From Vulcanimicrobiota bacterium (GTDB taxonomy: Bacteria > Vulcanimicrobiota > Vulcanimicrobiia > Vulcanimicrobiales > Vulcanimicrobiaceae): 55,653 bases of DNA. The stretch spans positions 1-55,653 of the forward strand of contig DAHUYK010000033.1 in the NCBI GenBank assembly GCA_027315245.1, in the 5' to 3' direction. Under the pieces are notes generated by a model. It was not told the DNA's origin. It saw nothing but the letters and a program-made list of their open reading frames with translations, and made no database searches. The translations under genes and the position numbers were made by a program. This document shows positions 1-8,558 of the stretch, one piece after another (positions within the stretch are counted from its first letter, which is position 1; every line of letters begins with the position of its first letter).

Positions 1-77
1 GTAGAATCCAACGGGTCAGATAGCGGTCCAGAAATGACAGGCGCGAAGCACGCACGAGAGAACGGCCCTGGGGCCTG

Positions 78-392
78 CTATGACGACGCGCCAGAGAAGA
101 TGACGCTCTCTCCAAAGACAAGATTGATCGCGTCATACAAGCGCTGCAGCGCATCGGGCGCAAGACGGTAGTAGACCCAGGTGCCGCGACGCTCACATGT
201 CACGAGTCCGGCGTCGCGCAGGACCTTGAGATGGTGGGAGACCGTGGGCTGATTGAGCGGCAATCCAGCCGTGAAGTCGCAGACGCAGATCTCTCCTTCG
301 ACGCGGGCTAACGAGGCCAGAATCGTGAGCCGGTGCGGATCCGCGATCGCCTTCAAGAGCGCCGCGGGCAGCTGGAAGGCTTGCATCGACAC
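78..392 (-). CDS. ArsR-family winged-helix repressor
   Basis: A 104-residue protein of typical ArsR/SmtB length. The winged-helix core is clear: the recognition helix region reads PTVSHHLKVLRDAGLV at about residues 49-64, followed by a wing with RRGTWVYYRL. An ICVCDF motif at about 35-40 matches the ELCVCDL-type Cys pair that binds As(III), Sb(III) or other soft metals in this family, so metal-responsive derepression is likely. The start is GTG at 392; an ATG two codons in is possible. It sits head to head with the BlaI/efflux operon and may sense the same stress. A textbook promoter lies directly against the start codon, so the mRNA is probably leaderless. A short GC hairpin at 64-75 just past the stop could be a weak terminator. 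The family call is strong; the ligand is inferred. Confidence 0.9.
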   Translation of the reverse strand: MSMQAFQLPAALLKAIADPHRLTILASLARVEGEICVCDFTAGLPLNQPTVSHHLKVLRDAGLVTCERRGTWVYYRLAPDALQRLYDAINLVFGESVIFSGASS

Positions 393-398
393 TAATCA

Positions 399-427
399 AT
401 ACTATGTCTTGAATCGACTACTGTCAA
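399..427 (-). promoter_or_regulatory. Promoter of the ArsR gene
   Basis: On the minus strand the -35 box TTGACA (422-427) and the -10 box TAGTAT (399-404) are separated by exactly 17 bases. Only six bases lie between the -10 box and the GTG start, which places the transcription start at about the first base of the start codon. There is no Shine-Dalgarno sequence. Confidence 0.75.
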
Positions 428-468
428 TATAGCCGCCTCCTCGCATACGCTTCGTACTGCCAAGCGCG

Positions 469-497
469 TTGACACCTCGAACCGCCGATGCTACGGT
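469..497 (+). promoter_or_regulatory. Promoter of the BlaI/efflux operon
   Basis: TTGACA (469-474), a 17-base spacer and TACGGT (492-497) lie just ahead of the ATG at 508. The expected transcription start is about 504, giving a leader of only a few bases. The TTG at 469 is part of the -35 box, so it should not be used as the start of the BlaI gene. The -35 boxes of this promoter and of the divergent ArsR promoter are 41 bases apart, close enough for one bound repressor to affect both. Confidence 0.6.
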
Positions 498-507
498 TCG
501 ATGGCAG

Positions 508-924
508 ATGAACCACTTTCGACCCGACGCCGGCGGCTCGGCCTCCGTGCTGGGCCCGCTCGAAAGCGCCGTCCTCAATGCCCTCTGGGACGTCGACGCG
601 GCGGCGACGGTCGGCGACGTCGTGGAGCACCTCGCATCGCAGGGGCACGCGGTGCACTATTCGTCCGCGAAGACGACGCTGAACACGCTCGTCGCAAAGG
701 GTTACGCCAAGAAGCGCTCCATCGGGCGCGCAAATGCATTCGCGGCAAGGGTTTCACGGGCCGAGTTTGACGCTCGCATCGTTCAGGGCGTCGTGGGCGG
801 GCTGATGCGCAACTACCGCAATCCGCTCCTTGCACATCTGGCCGAACAACTCGCAGACGACGATGCCTCGCTCGAAGAGTTCAGGCGCTTACTCGAAGAG
901 CGCCGCGCGACGAGGAGCACATGA
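508..924 (+). CDS. BlaI/MecI/CopY-family repressor
   Basis: A 138-residue protein (from ATG 508) with the BlaI/MecI layout: an N-terminal winged helix that begins with LGPLESAVLNALW and includes YSSAKTTLNTLVAKGY, then a C-terminal dimerisation segment (LLAHLAEQLADDDASLEEFRRLL). Such repressors dimerise on operators and are removed by proteolysis triggered by a partner M56 peptidase (BlaR1/MecR1) or, in CopY, by metal. The next gene is an M56 peptidase that overlaps it by ATGA, so the two are one regulatory module. The start was moved from the in-frame TTG at 469 because that TTG lies in the -35 box. I could not find a clear TACAnnTGTA-type operator. It most likely controls the downstream RND pump. 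Confidence 0.88.
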   Translation: MNHFRPDAGGSASVLGPLESAVLNALWDVDAAATVGDVVEHLASQGHAVHYSSAKTTLNTLVAKGYAKKRSIGRANAFAARVSRAEFDARIVQGVVGGLMRNYRNPLLAHLAEQLADDDASLEEFRRLLEERRATRST

Positions 925-1886
925 GCGGCATCGTCCAAGCGCTCGTCGCGTGCATCGCCAGCGGCGCCGTCTTCGCCTCGATCTGCGCGGCACTCGTCGT
1001 TCCCGCCGCCGCGTGGTTGGCCGTGAGATCGCTTGCGCCGGCGATCCATACGATGAACGGTGATTGGCGCGGGCAAGCTGCGCTTGCGGCCTTCGCCGCA
1101 TCAATCCCTGGTGCGCTTTTTCTCTTTCTCGTTGCGTACGGGCTTGCCACGAGCGCGTCGTCTCCTTGTCTGCAGACGGTTCCGGGCCGAGTGCTGTTCG
1201 GCATCCTCGCCGCACTCATGCTTGCCGCTATCGGTCGCACGATCGTGCAGTCCGTGGGCCGGAGTCGCGACGCCGCGCGTACCGTCGTCGCAGCCCTGCC
1301 GGCATCATCGCGCCTGGCACGACTCGCCGCCCAAGCGGACGTCAGCGCTTACCACCTTCCGGATGACACACAAGCCATTGTGATGCTGTACGGCGGTCGC
1401 CGAGCGGCGGTGTACGTGAGCACAAAGGCGCTGCGCGACCTCAGTGACGACGAGCTGCTGGCGGCGCTCCACCACGAACGCGCACATCAGGCGCATGGAG
1501 ATCATCGCATCGCGCCGGTCTTGTACTTCCTCACCGATCTGCTCCCCTTACCGGTAGGCGACCTCGTGCGCACGTACCGCCGGTCTCGCGAGCTCTGCGC
1601 CGACGGCCGCGCGGCGCAGCACGTTGCTTCGTTCGATCTTGCCTCAGCGTTGCTACGAATGGTTGCGCCGCGGAACGCGGTGCCTGCTCATGCTGCGGCG
1701 TTTGCCGAAGCCGCCGTCGTGTACGATCGGCTGCGTGCGCTGCTTCTTCACGAGGCTCCCAAGGTGAGTCACGTTCGCCGAGCAATAGTAGCCGCTGCGT
1801 TACTTGGCATCGTTGCGGCGGGCGTGGCGATTCCCCACGTCGCCTCGCTCGTCGTTCACTGCTCGAAGACGGGTCTCTCTGCGTGA
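921..1886 (+). CDS. M56-family (BlaR1-like) membrane metallopeptidase
   Basis: A 321-residue membrane protein with about four hydrophobic segments: residues 5-38, 52-76 and 90-112, plus one near the C-terminus (about 288-310). The zinc motif HERAH is at 185-189 and a likely third ligand Glu is at 224 (RSRELCAD). This is the M56 gluzincin arrangement of BlaR1/MecR1. It is much shorter than BlaR1 (about 585 residues): the extracellular penicillin-binding sensor domain is missing. The signal must therefore be sensed by the membrane part or a partner. It is coupled to the upstream BlaI gene by ATGA and followed by the efflux genes, so it probably cleaves or inactivates BlaI in response to an envelope, metal or drug signal. 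The family call is firm; the stimulus is unknown. Confidence 0.85.
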   Translation: MSGIVQALVACIASGAVFASICAALVVPAAAWLAVRSLAPAIHTMNGDWRGQAALAAFAASIPGALFLFLVAYGLATSASSPCLQTVPGRVLFGILAALMLAAIGRTIVQSVGRSRDAARTVVAALPASSRLARLAAQADVSAYHLPDDTQAIVMLYGGRRAAVYVSTKALRDLSDDELLAALHHERAHQAHGDHRIAPVLYFLTDLLPLPVGDLVRTYRRSRELCADGRAAQHVASFDLASALLRMVAPRNAVPAHAAAFAEAAVVYDRLRALLLHEAPKVSHVRRAIVAAALLGIVAAGVAIPHVASLVVHCSKTGLSA

Positions 1887-3655
1887 TGCGCAGGTCGCTT
1901 TTTTTATGCAGCGTAGTGTCAAGCCTCTTGGCACTTGCGGTCGTTTCCGTATCGGCTGCGCCGGTCGTACAGACCATCGGCAGCGCGCGCGTTACCATCA
2001 GCGTCTCGCCGGATCCGCCGCGCGCCGGTTCGAATGCTTTCGTCGTTCGCGTCACCGGTGCGTCGCCCACGATGCTCAAACGCACGGCGGTGCACTTCTT
2101 GACGCTTATGCCGTCGATGAACATGGCCGGCCCTGCCGGAGCCGCGATGAGAACGGGAACGAGCTCGTGGCGTTTTACCGCTATGCTCGCCATGGCTGCA
2201 CCGTGGACCGTGCGCGTACAGTTCGCGGGCGGGGTGAACGGTGCGGCAAACGTCGATCTGGCGGTCGGTCAGGCGACGGGCGCCGCCACGGCAATGAAGC
2301 CGTCGGGTTCGCTAGCCGGCGCCAGCATGTCGTCCGGCGACGGGGACGCGACCGCCTGGCGCAATGCGACGTTGGCACTATTGCTCGTTATCCTCGTTGC
2401 CGCGCTCGTGCTCTGGCGAGACCGGCGACCGGCGACCATCGGGATGGTTGCAGTGGCAGCGTTCGTCGTCGTCAGCATCGCGCTTGCGCAGTCGCGCATC
2501 GGTTCGTCATCCGCGGGCATGGCGTCGATGCAGTCCGTACGCGGATCGGCGCCTGTTCCGGTAACGCTTTCGACGGTTACCGGCGGCAACGCCGGAAGTA
2601 CGATCTCGGCACCCGCAAGCCTACAGCCGTATCTCATCCAGAACATCGTCGCCCGCGCACCAGGAGTGCTTACCGATTTCCACGCGTATACCGGCGCCCG
2701 CGTGAGCGCGGGCGAGATCGTCGCGCGTCTCAGCGAGCCGGAGTTGCAGAGCAATGCTCAGGCAGCGTTGTCGGGAGCTCAGGCCGCAGAAGAAGGCGTG
2801 ACGGTAGCGCAACATGATGCCACGATCGCTCAAGCGGATCTCGACGCCAAACAGCAACAACGCGTGTACTGGAAATCAGAGATCGCGCGCGAGAAGTGGC
2901 TACTCGGCCAGGGCGCAGTCTCCGTTCAAGAGTATCAAAACGAAAAGGCGCAGGCCGCTACGGCGCAGTCAGATTACGATGCAGCACGCGCGAAGCTCGC
3001 GGGCGCACAGGTCGGCATCATTGCTGCGCAGGCGCAAGCGTCGCAAGCGGCGTCGACCGCACAGGCGCAGGACATCAGCGCAAGCTACACGAGCGTTGTT
3101 GCGCCCGACGACGCGATCGTGATGAAACGCACGGTCGATCCGGGCGTCTACGTGCAGCCCGGCACGCCGATCCTGCAAGTTGCCGTCGTCAGCCGCTTGC
3201 GGGTCCAGGCGCAGATCTCCCAGCAAGATCTCGCCGGCGTGCAGGTTGGAACCCCGGTCGACGTCGTCTTCGGGGACGGCAACGTGCTGCACAGCCGCGT
3301 CTCGTCCGTTTCACCGGTCGTAGACCCCGCGACGCACACCGCCATTGCGGAAGCAATTCTTTCGAATCCGCGTGACCGCTATCAACCAGGCGCGTTCGTA
3401 CACGTCATCCTGCACGAGCAGGGCAGTGCGCAGAGCCATTCCCTCTCCGTTCCCTCGGGCGCCGTCGTCGGAGGCGTGACCACGGGCGTCTGGGTCGATT
3501 TCAACGGCGTCGCGCACCGCGTTCCGGTCAACGTCATCTCGGACGACGGCACGACGGCGCAGGTGACCGGCGATCTGCGTCCAGGGATGCGCGTCGTGGT
3601 GACTGGCGCCGACAATCTCGAAGAAGGCCAAGCAATCGCCGAGAGCAACTCGTGA
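1886..3655 (+). CDS. FixH/YtkA-like domain fused to RND membrane-fusion protein
   Basis: A 589-residue protein with an unusual architecture. A signal peptide is followed by a FixH/YtkA-like beta domain at about 28-130, containing the Met-rich stretch MPSMNMAG. Two close membrane segments follow at about 160-178 and 185-203. From about 225 to the end is a periplasmic adaptor (HlyD/MFP) with a barrel-sandwich lipoyl half (ARAPGVLTDFHAYTGARVSAGEIVA), an alpha-helical hairpin and beta-barrel parts. It would link the RND permease to the outer-membrane factor. FixH-like domains often accompany metal-handling systems, and a second stand-alone copy lies four genes on. ATG at 1886 overlaps the M56 stop by one base; a GTG at 1883 is also possible. 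The fusion is visible in one uninterrupted frame, and its substrate is unknown. Confidence 0.85.
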   Translation: MRRSLFLCSVVSSLLALAVVSVSAAPVVQTIGSARVTISVSPDPPRAGSNAFVVRVTGASPTMLKRTAVHFLTLMPSMNMAGPAGAAMRTGTSSWRFTAMLAMAAPWTVRVQFAGGVNGAANVDLAVGQATGAATAMKPSGSLAGASMSSGDGDATAWRNATLALLLVILVAALVLWRDRRPATIGMVAVAAFVVVSIALAQSRIGSSSAGMASMQSVRGSAPVPVTLSTVTGGNAGSTISAPASLQPYLIQNIVARAPGVLTDFHAYTGARVSAGEIVARLSEPELQSNAQAALSGAQAAEEGVTVAQHDATIAQADLDAKQQQRVYWKSEIAREKWLLGQGAVSVQEYQNEKAQAATAQSDYDAARAKLAGAQVGIIAAQAQASQAASTAQAQDISASYTSVVAPDDAIVMKRTVDPGVYVQPGTPILQVAVVSRLRVQAQISQQDLAGVQVGTPVDVVFGDGNVLHSRVSSVSPVVDPATHTAIAEAILSNPRDRYQPGAFVHVILHEQGSAQSHSLSVPSGAVVGGVTTGVWVDFNGVAHRVPVNVISDDGTTAQVTGDLRPGMRVVVTGADNLEEGQAIAESNS

Positions 3656-6600
3656 TCGAACAGATCAGGGAGACCGAGCGCAGCGTCGCAGCGTGGGCAT
3701 TGCGCAACCCGTACGCGATCTTCGCTGCGTTCTTCGCCATCGTCGCCGGCGCACTTGCTTCGGCGCTCTTCCTGCTGCCCACGCGCATGATGCCCTACGT
3801 GCAGAGCCCGCTGATCTCGGTCATCACGATGACGCCCGGCTACTCGCCGCAAGAGGTCGAGACGTATTTTACCAAGCCGATCGAAGAGCGCATGACCAAC
3901 CTCCGAGGCGTGCGATACATCCGCTCGTATTCGCAGGAAGGCGTTTCGATCGTCACGCTCCAGTTTCATTACGGGGCCGACATGCAGCGCGCCCTGGTGG
4001 ATACGCAGCAGTTGGCAAAGCAAGCCGAGGGCGATCTGCCGTACGACCGCGCGAATCTCAAGCCAAGCTACGTCGTTCCGGTGGATCCGTTGAACGCGCC
4101 GGTACTACAGCTTGCCGTTACGGGCGACGGCTGGGATCCGATCGCGCTGCGCCAGTTCGTCGCCAACACCGTCGTCGACGATCTGAAGAGCGTGCCGGGC
4201 GTGCAGGTAGCATTTCCGCTCGGGGGATTGCAGCGCCAGATTCGGGTGAACGTCAATCGCAACGCTCTTGCGGCCGATCGCCTCTCGATCCTTGACGTTC
4301 GCGACGCGATCGACGCGCAAAACATCAGCCGTTCCGGCGGCACGGTCACCGGAGGCTCATACGAAACGCTCGTGCGCGGCGGTCAGCGGGCGTCCTCTGC
4401 GCAAAGCATGCTCGACTACCCGATAACGACGAAGGACGGGCACACCATCTATCTGAGCAACGTGGCTTCGGTGGTCGACGGGCCGGCCGAGGTTCGCAAC
4501 ACGTACCGCTTCAACGGCAAGAGCGCCGTCGAGCTTTCAATCGTCGAAAACCCCGATGCAAGTTCGCCACGCGTCATCGATGCGGTCATGCAACGCATTC
4601 ACGCGATCGAAGCCGATCACCCGGGCTTGCATTTCGCGCGCGCCTACGACAACTCTCGTTTCGTCAACGATCTCACGCGAAACATGTTCGAAGAGCTGTT
4701 CGTCAGCATCATCCTTGCGGGCATCGTGCTGCTGATCTTTTTGGAGGACGTCAGCGCAACGTTCATCGTCCTGACGTCGATCCCGACATGCCTGGCACTC
4801 GCTGTACTGCTCTTCGTTCCGATGCGATTCTCGATCAACAGCAGCACGCTCATCGGACTGCTGCTCGCCATCGGGCGTCTCGTGGACGACTCCATCGTCG
4901 TCATTCACTCCGTACATCGCAAACTCGACGCAGGTGCGTCTCCGGCTCGTGCCGCGATCGACGGCACGATGGAGGTCATCGTTCCCATCGCTGCGGCGAC
5001 CGGCGTCATGGTGTTGGCCGTGGTGCCGTTGCTCATGAGCGGCGGCATTACACAGATCATGTTCGTCGGCCTCGTGTGGCCGATTATCTTCGCCCTCGTT
5101 GCGTCACTGCTCGTTTCCGTCACGCTCACCCCGCTACTCGCCGCCTTCTTGTTCAAAGACAAAGAGCTGCGCTCACCGGCACGCACGCGCGTGGACCGCG
5201 CGGTCGAGCGGATGTTGCGCCCTTCGCGCAGGGCCCTGCGAACGCTGGACGGCGGGTACCGGCGCGCCCTCTCCTGGAGTCTGGACCACCGCGGTACGGT
5301 GCTCGCCGGCGCAGCGCTCTTGACGTACGCCGGCATCTCGCTCTTGCCGTTCATCGGTCAGGAGATGATGCCGCTGGCCGATACCGGACAAGCGTACGGA
5401 CTGCTCGAGATGGATCCGGGCACGTCGTTCGCAGCGACGAACGGCGCGAGCCGGCACTTCGAAGCGCTGCTTCTCCAAGATCGCGACGTCGAAAGAGTCT
5501 CGGCGTCGATCGGTGAGGAGAACGGCAGCGACTACTTCACCGGAGAGCCGATGAACGGCGTCAACGACGCCTCGTATATGATCACGTTCAAGCCCAAAGA
5601 AGCGCGCAGGCGCTCGATCTGGCAGATCATGGATGCGATGTACGCGCAAGCGATGCGGACCATTCCCGGCATTCGGCGCCTCGCGCTCAAGGAGATGGGT
5701 TCTGACGTCATGGCGAGCAACGACGCACCGGTCGAAATGCTCGTCTACGGGCCCGACAGGCGGGAGCTGTACCATCTTGCCGGCGTCGTGGCCGGCCAAG
5801 CAAAGCAGATCCCGGGCTTGTACGAAGTCGCGACGAGTTCATCATACACGCAGCCCGAGGAAGATCTCGTCGTCGATCGCACGCGCGCCTCAGAGATGGG
5901 GCTTACGCCGCAAGCGGTGCAGCAGCAGGCGTACTACGCGCTGCATGGCGGCTTGACGACGGAGTACTTCAACCCGTCGAACGTGCGGCACGATACGATC
6001 CTCGTGCGGTACGCGCAAGATCAACGTAACAGCACCGGCGACATTGCCGGCGTGCAAATCGTCGGCAGCGACGGGCAGGTCGTACCGCTGAGCGCGGTGG
6101 CGCACCTGAAGCGCAGCGTCGGACCATCGCTCATCGAGCACGACGGGTTGCGCAACAGCGTATCGGTGCTCGGCTTTTACCGGCGCGGCGGTCCGGGCGA
6201 GATGGACCTCGACATGAGCATCCTCATGCGCGGCATGGCAGCCGTACCGTTCCCGCAAGGGTACGGCATGGAGATGCGCGGCGACATGACCGAGATGATG
6301 CAGAGCTTCAATCGGCTGCTCGGGGCGATGGAGGTTGCGATTCTGTTCGTATTCCTGCTGCTCGTGGCGCAGTTCCGCTCCGTCGTGCAGCCGCTTGTCA
6401 TGCTGCTCGCGATTCCGCTGCAGCTCTTCGGCATGTTCGCCGCGCTGCTGCTGTCGCACCAAAACCTTTCCACCGTATCGATTCTCGGTATCGTGGTCGC
6501 CAACGGCATGGCGGTAAGCAACGCAATTCTCCTCCTCGATCTCATCCTTCGCAAGCGCAAGGAAGGTATGTCCCGGCGCGATGCCATTCTCTACGCGGGG

Positions 6601-6861
6601 CCAATCCGTCTGCAGCCGATCCTCATGACGACGATCGTCAGCCTCATCGTGCTCGTTCCCGTCGCGTTCTTCCCGAAGACCGGAATCGATGCGTACTCGC
6701 CGCTCGCGACCGTGATCATCGGGGGGCTTTCGATGTCGACGGTTCTCACGCTCTTCGTCGTTCCCGTGCTGCATGACACACTGGACGGCGTGCCGCAGTG
6801 GTGGCGGCAGTACGTGCTGCGCCGAGCGCCGGACGCGTCGCCGGAGCCCGTCGATGCATAG
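3652..6861 (+). CDS. RND efflux permease
   Basis: A 1069-residue inner-membrane transporter of the usual RND size, with two large periplasmic loops and twelve predicted membrane segments. TM4 carries a VDD pair at 411-413 (GRLVDDSIVVIHS), matching the proton-relay Asp pair of HAE1-type drug pumps rather than the single Asp of CusA-type heavy-metal pumps. The GTG start overlaps the adaptor stop by four bases (GTGA) and its own end overlaps the TolC-like gene, so adaptor, permease and outer-membrane factor are made together. It exports a substrate from periplasm or membrane to the outside using proton motive force. Control by BlaI/M56 is inferred from gene order. The nearby FixH domains hint at metal or copper, while the Asp pair hints at organic substrates, so the substrate stays open. 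Confidence 0.92.
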   Translation: MIEQIRETERSVAAWALRNPYAIFAAFFAIVAGALASALFLLPTRMMPYVQSPLISVITMTPGYSPQEVETYFTKPIEERMTNLRGVRYIRSYSQEGVSIVTLQFHYGADMQRALVDTQQLAKQAEGDLPYDRANLKPSYVVPVDPLNAPVLQLAVTGDGWDPIALRQFVANTVVDDLKSVPGVQVAFPLGGLQRQIRVNVNRNALAADRLSILDVRDAIDAQNISRSGGTVTGGSYETLVRGGQRASSAQSMLDYPITTKDGHTIYLSNVASVVDGPAEVRNTYRFNGKSAVELSIVENPDASSPRVIDAVMQRIHAIEADHPGLHFARAYDNSRFVNDLTRNMFEELFVSIILAGIVLLIFLEDVSATFIVLTSIPTCLALAVLLFVPMRFSINSSTLIGLLLAIGRLVDDSIVVIHSVHRKLDAGASPARAAIDGTMEVIVPIAAATGVMVLAVVPLLMSGGITQIMFVGLVWPIIFALVASLLVSVTLTPLLAAFLFKDKELRSPARTRVDRAVERMLRPSRRALRTLDGGYRRALSWSLDHRGTVLAGAALLTYAGISLLPFIGQEMMPLADTGQAYGLLEMDPGTSFAATNGASRHFEALLLQDRDVERVSASIGEENGSDYFTGEPMNGVNDASYMITFKPKEARRRSIWQIMDAMYAQAMRTIPGIRRLALKEMGSDVMASNDAPVEMLVYGPDRRELYHLAGVVAGQAKQIPGLYEVATSSSYTQPEEDLVVDRTRASEMGLTPQAVQQQAYYALHGGLTTEYFNPSNVRHDTILVRYAQDQRNSTGDIAGVQIVGSDGQVVPLSAVAHLKRSVGPSLIEHDGLRNSVSVLGFYRRGGPGEMDLDMSILMRGMAAVPFPQGYGMEMRGDMTEMMQSFNRLLGAMEVAILFVFLLLVAQFRSVVQPLVMLLAIPLQLFGMFAALLLSHQNLSTVSILGIVVANGMAVSNAILLLDLILRKRKEGMSRRDAILYAGPIRLQPILMTTIVSLIVLVPVAFFPKTGIDAYSPLATVIIGGLSMSTVLTLFVVPVLHDTLDGVPQWWRQYVLRRAPDASPEPVDA

Positions 6862-8131
6862 GGCAGTCGTGATGGCGCTCGTCGCTTCGCTCGTCTCAGC
6901 CGTTCCCGTGTCGGCACAACCCATGCAGTGGAACGGCCGGCTCACGCAAGCGCAGGTGATTGTGCGCGCGCAGGAGTCGTTCGATGCCCAGCTCGCGCAG
7001 CTCGATGCCCAAACCGCAGCGGATCGGGCGCAGGCGGCGCGCGCGCAGACGTTACCGCAACTCTCCGTCAGCGAGACCGCCATGAAGTCGACGTTGGTCC
7101 AGCTCGGAATGCCGGCAGCGCGCCAGATATATGCGTCGCTGAATGCGGACGTTCCACTCTTTGCGCCGCAAGCGTGGGCCGGTGCGCGAGCCGCAGGAGA
7201 CGATGCCTATGCCGCGCGCGCAACCGCCGCGATGGCTGTGAATCAGGTGGTCACGCTCGCGGTGCAGGAGTACGACGCCGCCGGACTCGCCGGCGCCATC
7301 GCCGCGCAGCGGGCCATCGACGTGCACGATCAAGAGGCGCACCTTACGTTCACCGAACAGCGCGTTCGTGCCGGTGCGTCGCCGCGCTATCTCGTAGCAC
7401 GCGACGAGGCGGCGATCGCGCGCGCGCAGCAGTCGGAGGAGAACGCGAAAGCCGATGCGGCGCGTACGGTCCATGCGCTCGACGTGCTGCTCGATATCGC
7501 TGTGTCTTCACATCCCGTCATCGCGTTGGAACCGCCGTCGCTGACGTTCACTCCCGACGTTCCCTTACTCGAACAGCGAGCGTACGCACAGCGTCCCGAC
7601 GTGCTCGCTGCACAGCGCTCGCTGCTCGCCGAGCAGCAACGAGTGACGCGTGCTCGTTCGGCCTATCTTCCCACGATTTCCGCCACGGCGCAGACGTACA
7701 ACGGCTTCTCGAATCCGCCCTTGGGCGCAGCGGGAGCGCAGGTCGGCGTCTCGGCGACCCTGCCGCTCTTCAATGGGGGATCGCGATCCGCCGACGTCCG
7801 CATAGCCCTCGCAGGCTACGAGCGCGCTCATATCGAGTTGGAGCGCACGCGTCTTCAGGCGCAGGCGGACGTGCTCGATGCGGCCCGGGATCTGAAGGCT
7901 GCACAACGCAACGTCGTGACCGCGAACACCGAGTTGATGAACGCGAAGGTCTCGCTTCACATTGCGCAGCTTCGCGCTCGCGCAGGCAAAGGCATCGAAC
8001 TCGACACGCTCGATGCGCTCGCATCGGTTGCAAGCGCGCGCGAGGACGTCGTGCGAGCGCAAGCCCGTTACGCAGACTCCGACGCCGCGCTGCACCGTGC
8101 CGTCGGCGACTACGCGCCGCCACCCTACTAA
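6854..8131 (+). CDS. TolC-family outer-membrane factor
   Basis: A 425-residue protein starting at ATG 6854, with a signal peptide ending near VPVSAQP. Two repeats of long alpha-helices (alanine- and glutamine-rich, with RAQ/AQAR stretches) flank beta strands such as VGVSATLPLFNGGSRSADV, a hallmark of the second OEP repeat. The length fits TolC/OprM proteins. The start overlaps the permease stop by eight bases; a longer frame extending upstream into the permease gene would remove the signal peptide position and is rejected. It forms the outer-membrane duct of the tripartite pump. Confidence 0.9.
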   Translation: MHRAVVMALVASLVSAVPVSAQPMQWNGRLTQAQVIVRAQESFDAQLAQLDAQTAADRAQAARAQTLPQLSVSETAMKSTLVQLGMPAARQIYASLNADVPLFAPQAWAGARAAGDDAYAARATAAMAVNQVVTLAVQEYDAAGLAGAIAAQRAIDVHDQEAHLTFTEQRVRAGASPRYLVARDEAAIARAQQSEENAKADAARTVHALDVLLDIAVSSHPVIALEPPSLTFTPDVPLLEQRAYAQRPDVLAAQRSLLAEQQRVTRARSAYLPTISATAQTYNGFSNPPLGAAGAQVGVSATLPLFNGGSRSADVRIALAGYERAHIELERTRLQAQADVLDAARDLKAAQRNVVTANTELMNAKVSLHIAQLRARAGKGIELDTLDALASVASAREDVVRAQARYADSDAALHRAVGDYAPPPY

Positions 8132-8165
8132 CAGCCCTATCGTCAAAAAGGAAGAGTCACACCAC

Positions 8166-8558
8166 ATGAAGCGTATCACCCTCGCAACCGCCCTTGCCGT
8201 ATCGGCTGTGCTTGCCGGCCCAGTCGCCGGTCTCGCCGCGCAGCCGCTGAACATGGCCGTGACGTTTGCTCCGAACCCGCCACGCCAAGGAACCGAAACG
8301 GTGACGGTCATCCTCACCGACGGCGCGCACAAGCCTGTGAGCGATGCACGCGTCAGTATTGCCGCCAGCATGCCGGCAATGTCGATGAGCGCCCCCATCG
8401 TCAAAGCCGTGCAATCGCGCGTAGGCGTCTACGTCGCCACTCTGACCCTCAACTTTGCGACGCAGTGGAAGTTCGAGGTCAGCGCCAAGTCCGGTTCCGC
8501 TCGGGTGGTTCGATCCTACACGCAGAACGTCAATAGAACGGGCGCACCGTCATTTTGA
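8166..8558 (+). CDS. Small secreted FixH/YtkA-like protein
   Basis: A 130-residue exported protein. A signal peptide (about 1-25, ending GLAAQP) is followed by one beta-rich FixH/YtkA-like domain containing PNPPRQGTETVTVILTD and the Met-rich motif MPAMSMS, closely matching the N-terminal domain of the adaptor gene of the same operon. A GGAAGAG ribosome-binding site lies about ten bases upstream. Such domains are thought to bind or present metal in the periplasm. Its repetition within one operon suggests a role tied to the pump substrate; that link is inference. Confidence 0.75.
   Translation: MKRITLATALAVSAVLAGPVAGLAAQPLNMAVTFAPNPPRQGTETVTVILTDGAHKPVSDARVSIAASMPAMSMSAPIVKAVQSRVGVYVATLTLNFATQWKFEVSAKSGSARVVRSYTQNVNRTGAPSF

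Noticed and set aside
469-507. TTG start of the BlaI gene at 469
   Set aside because: TTGACA here is the -35 box of a well-spaced promoter, and the ATG at 508 starts right at the conserved length of the family.
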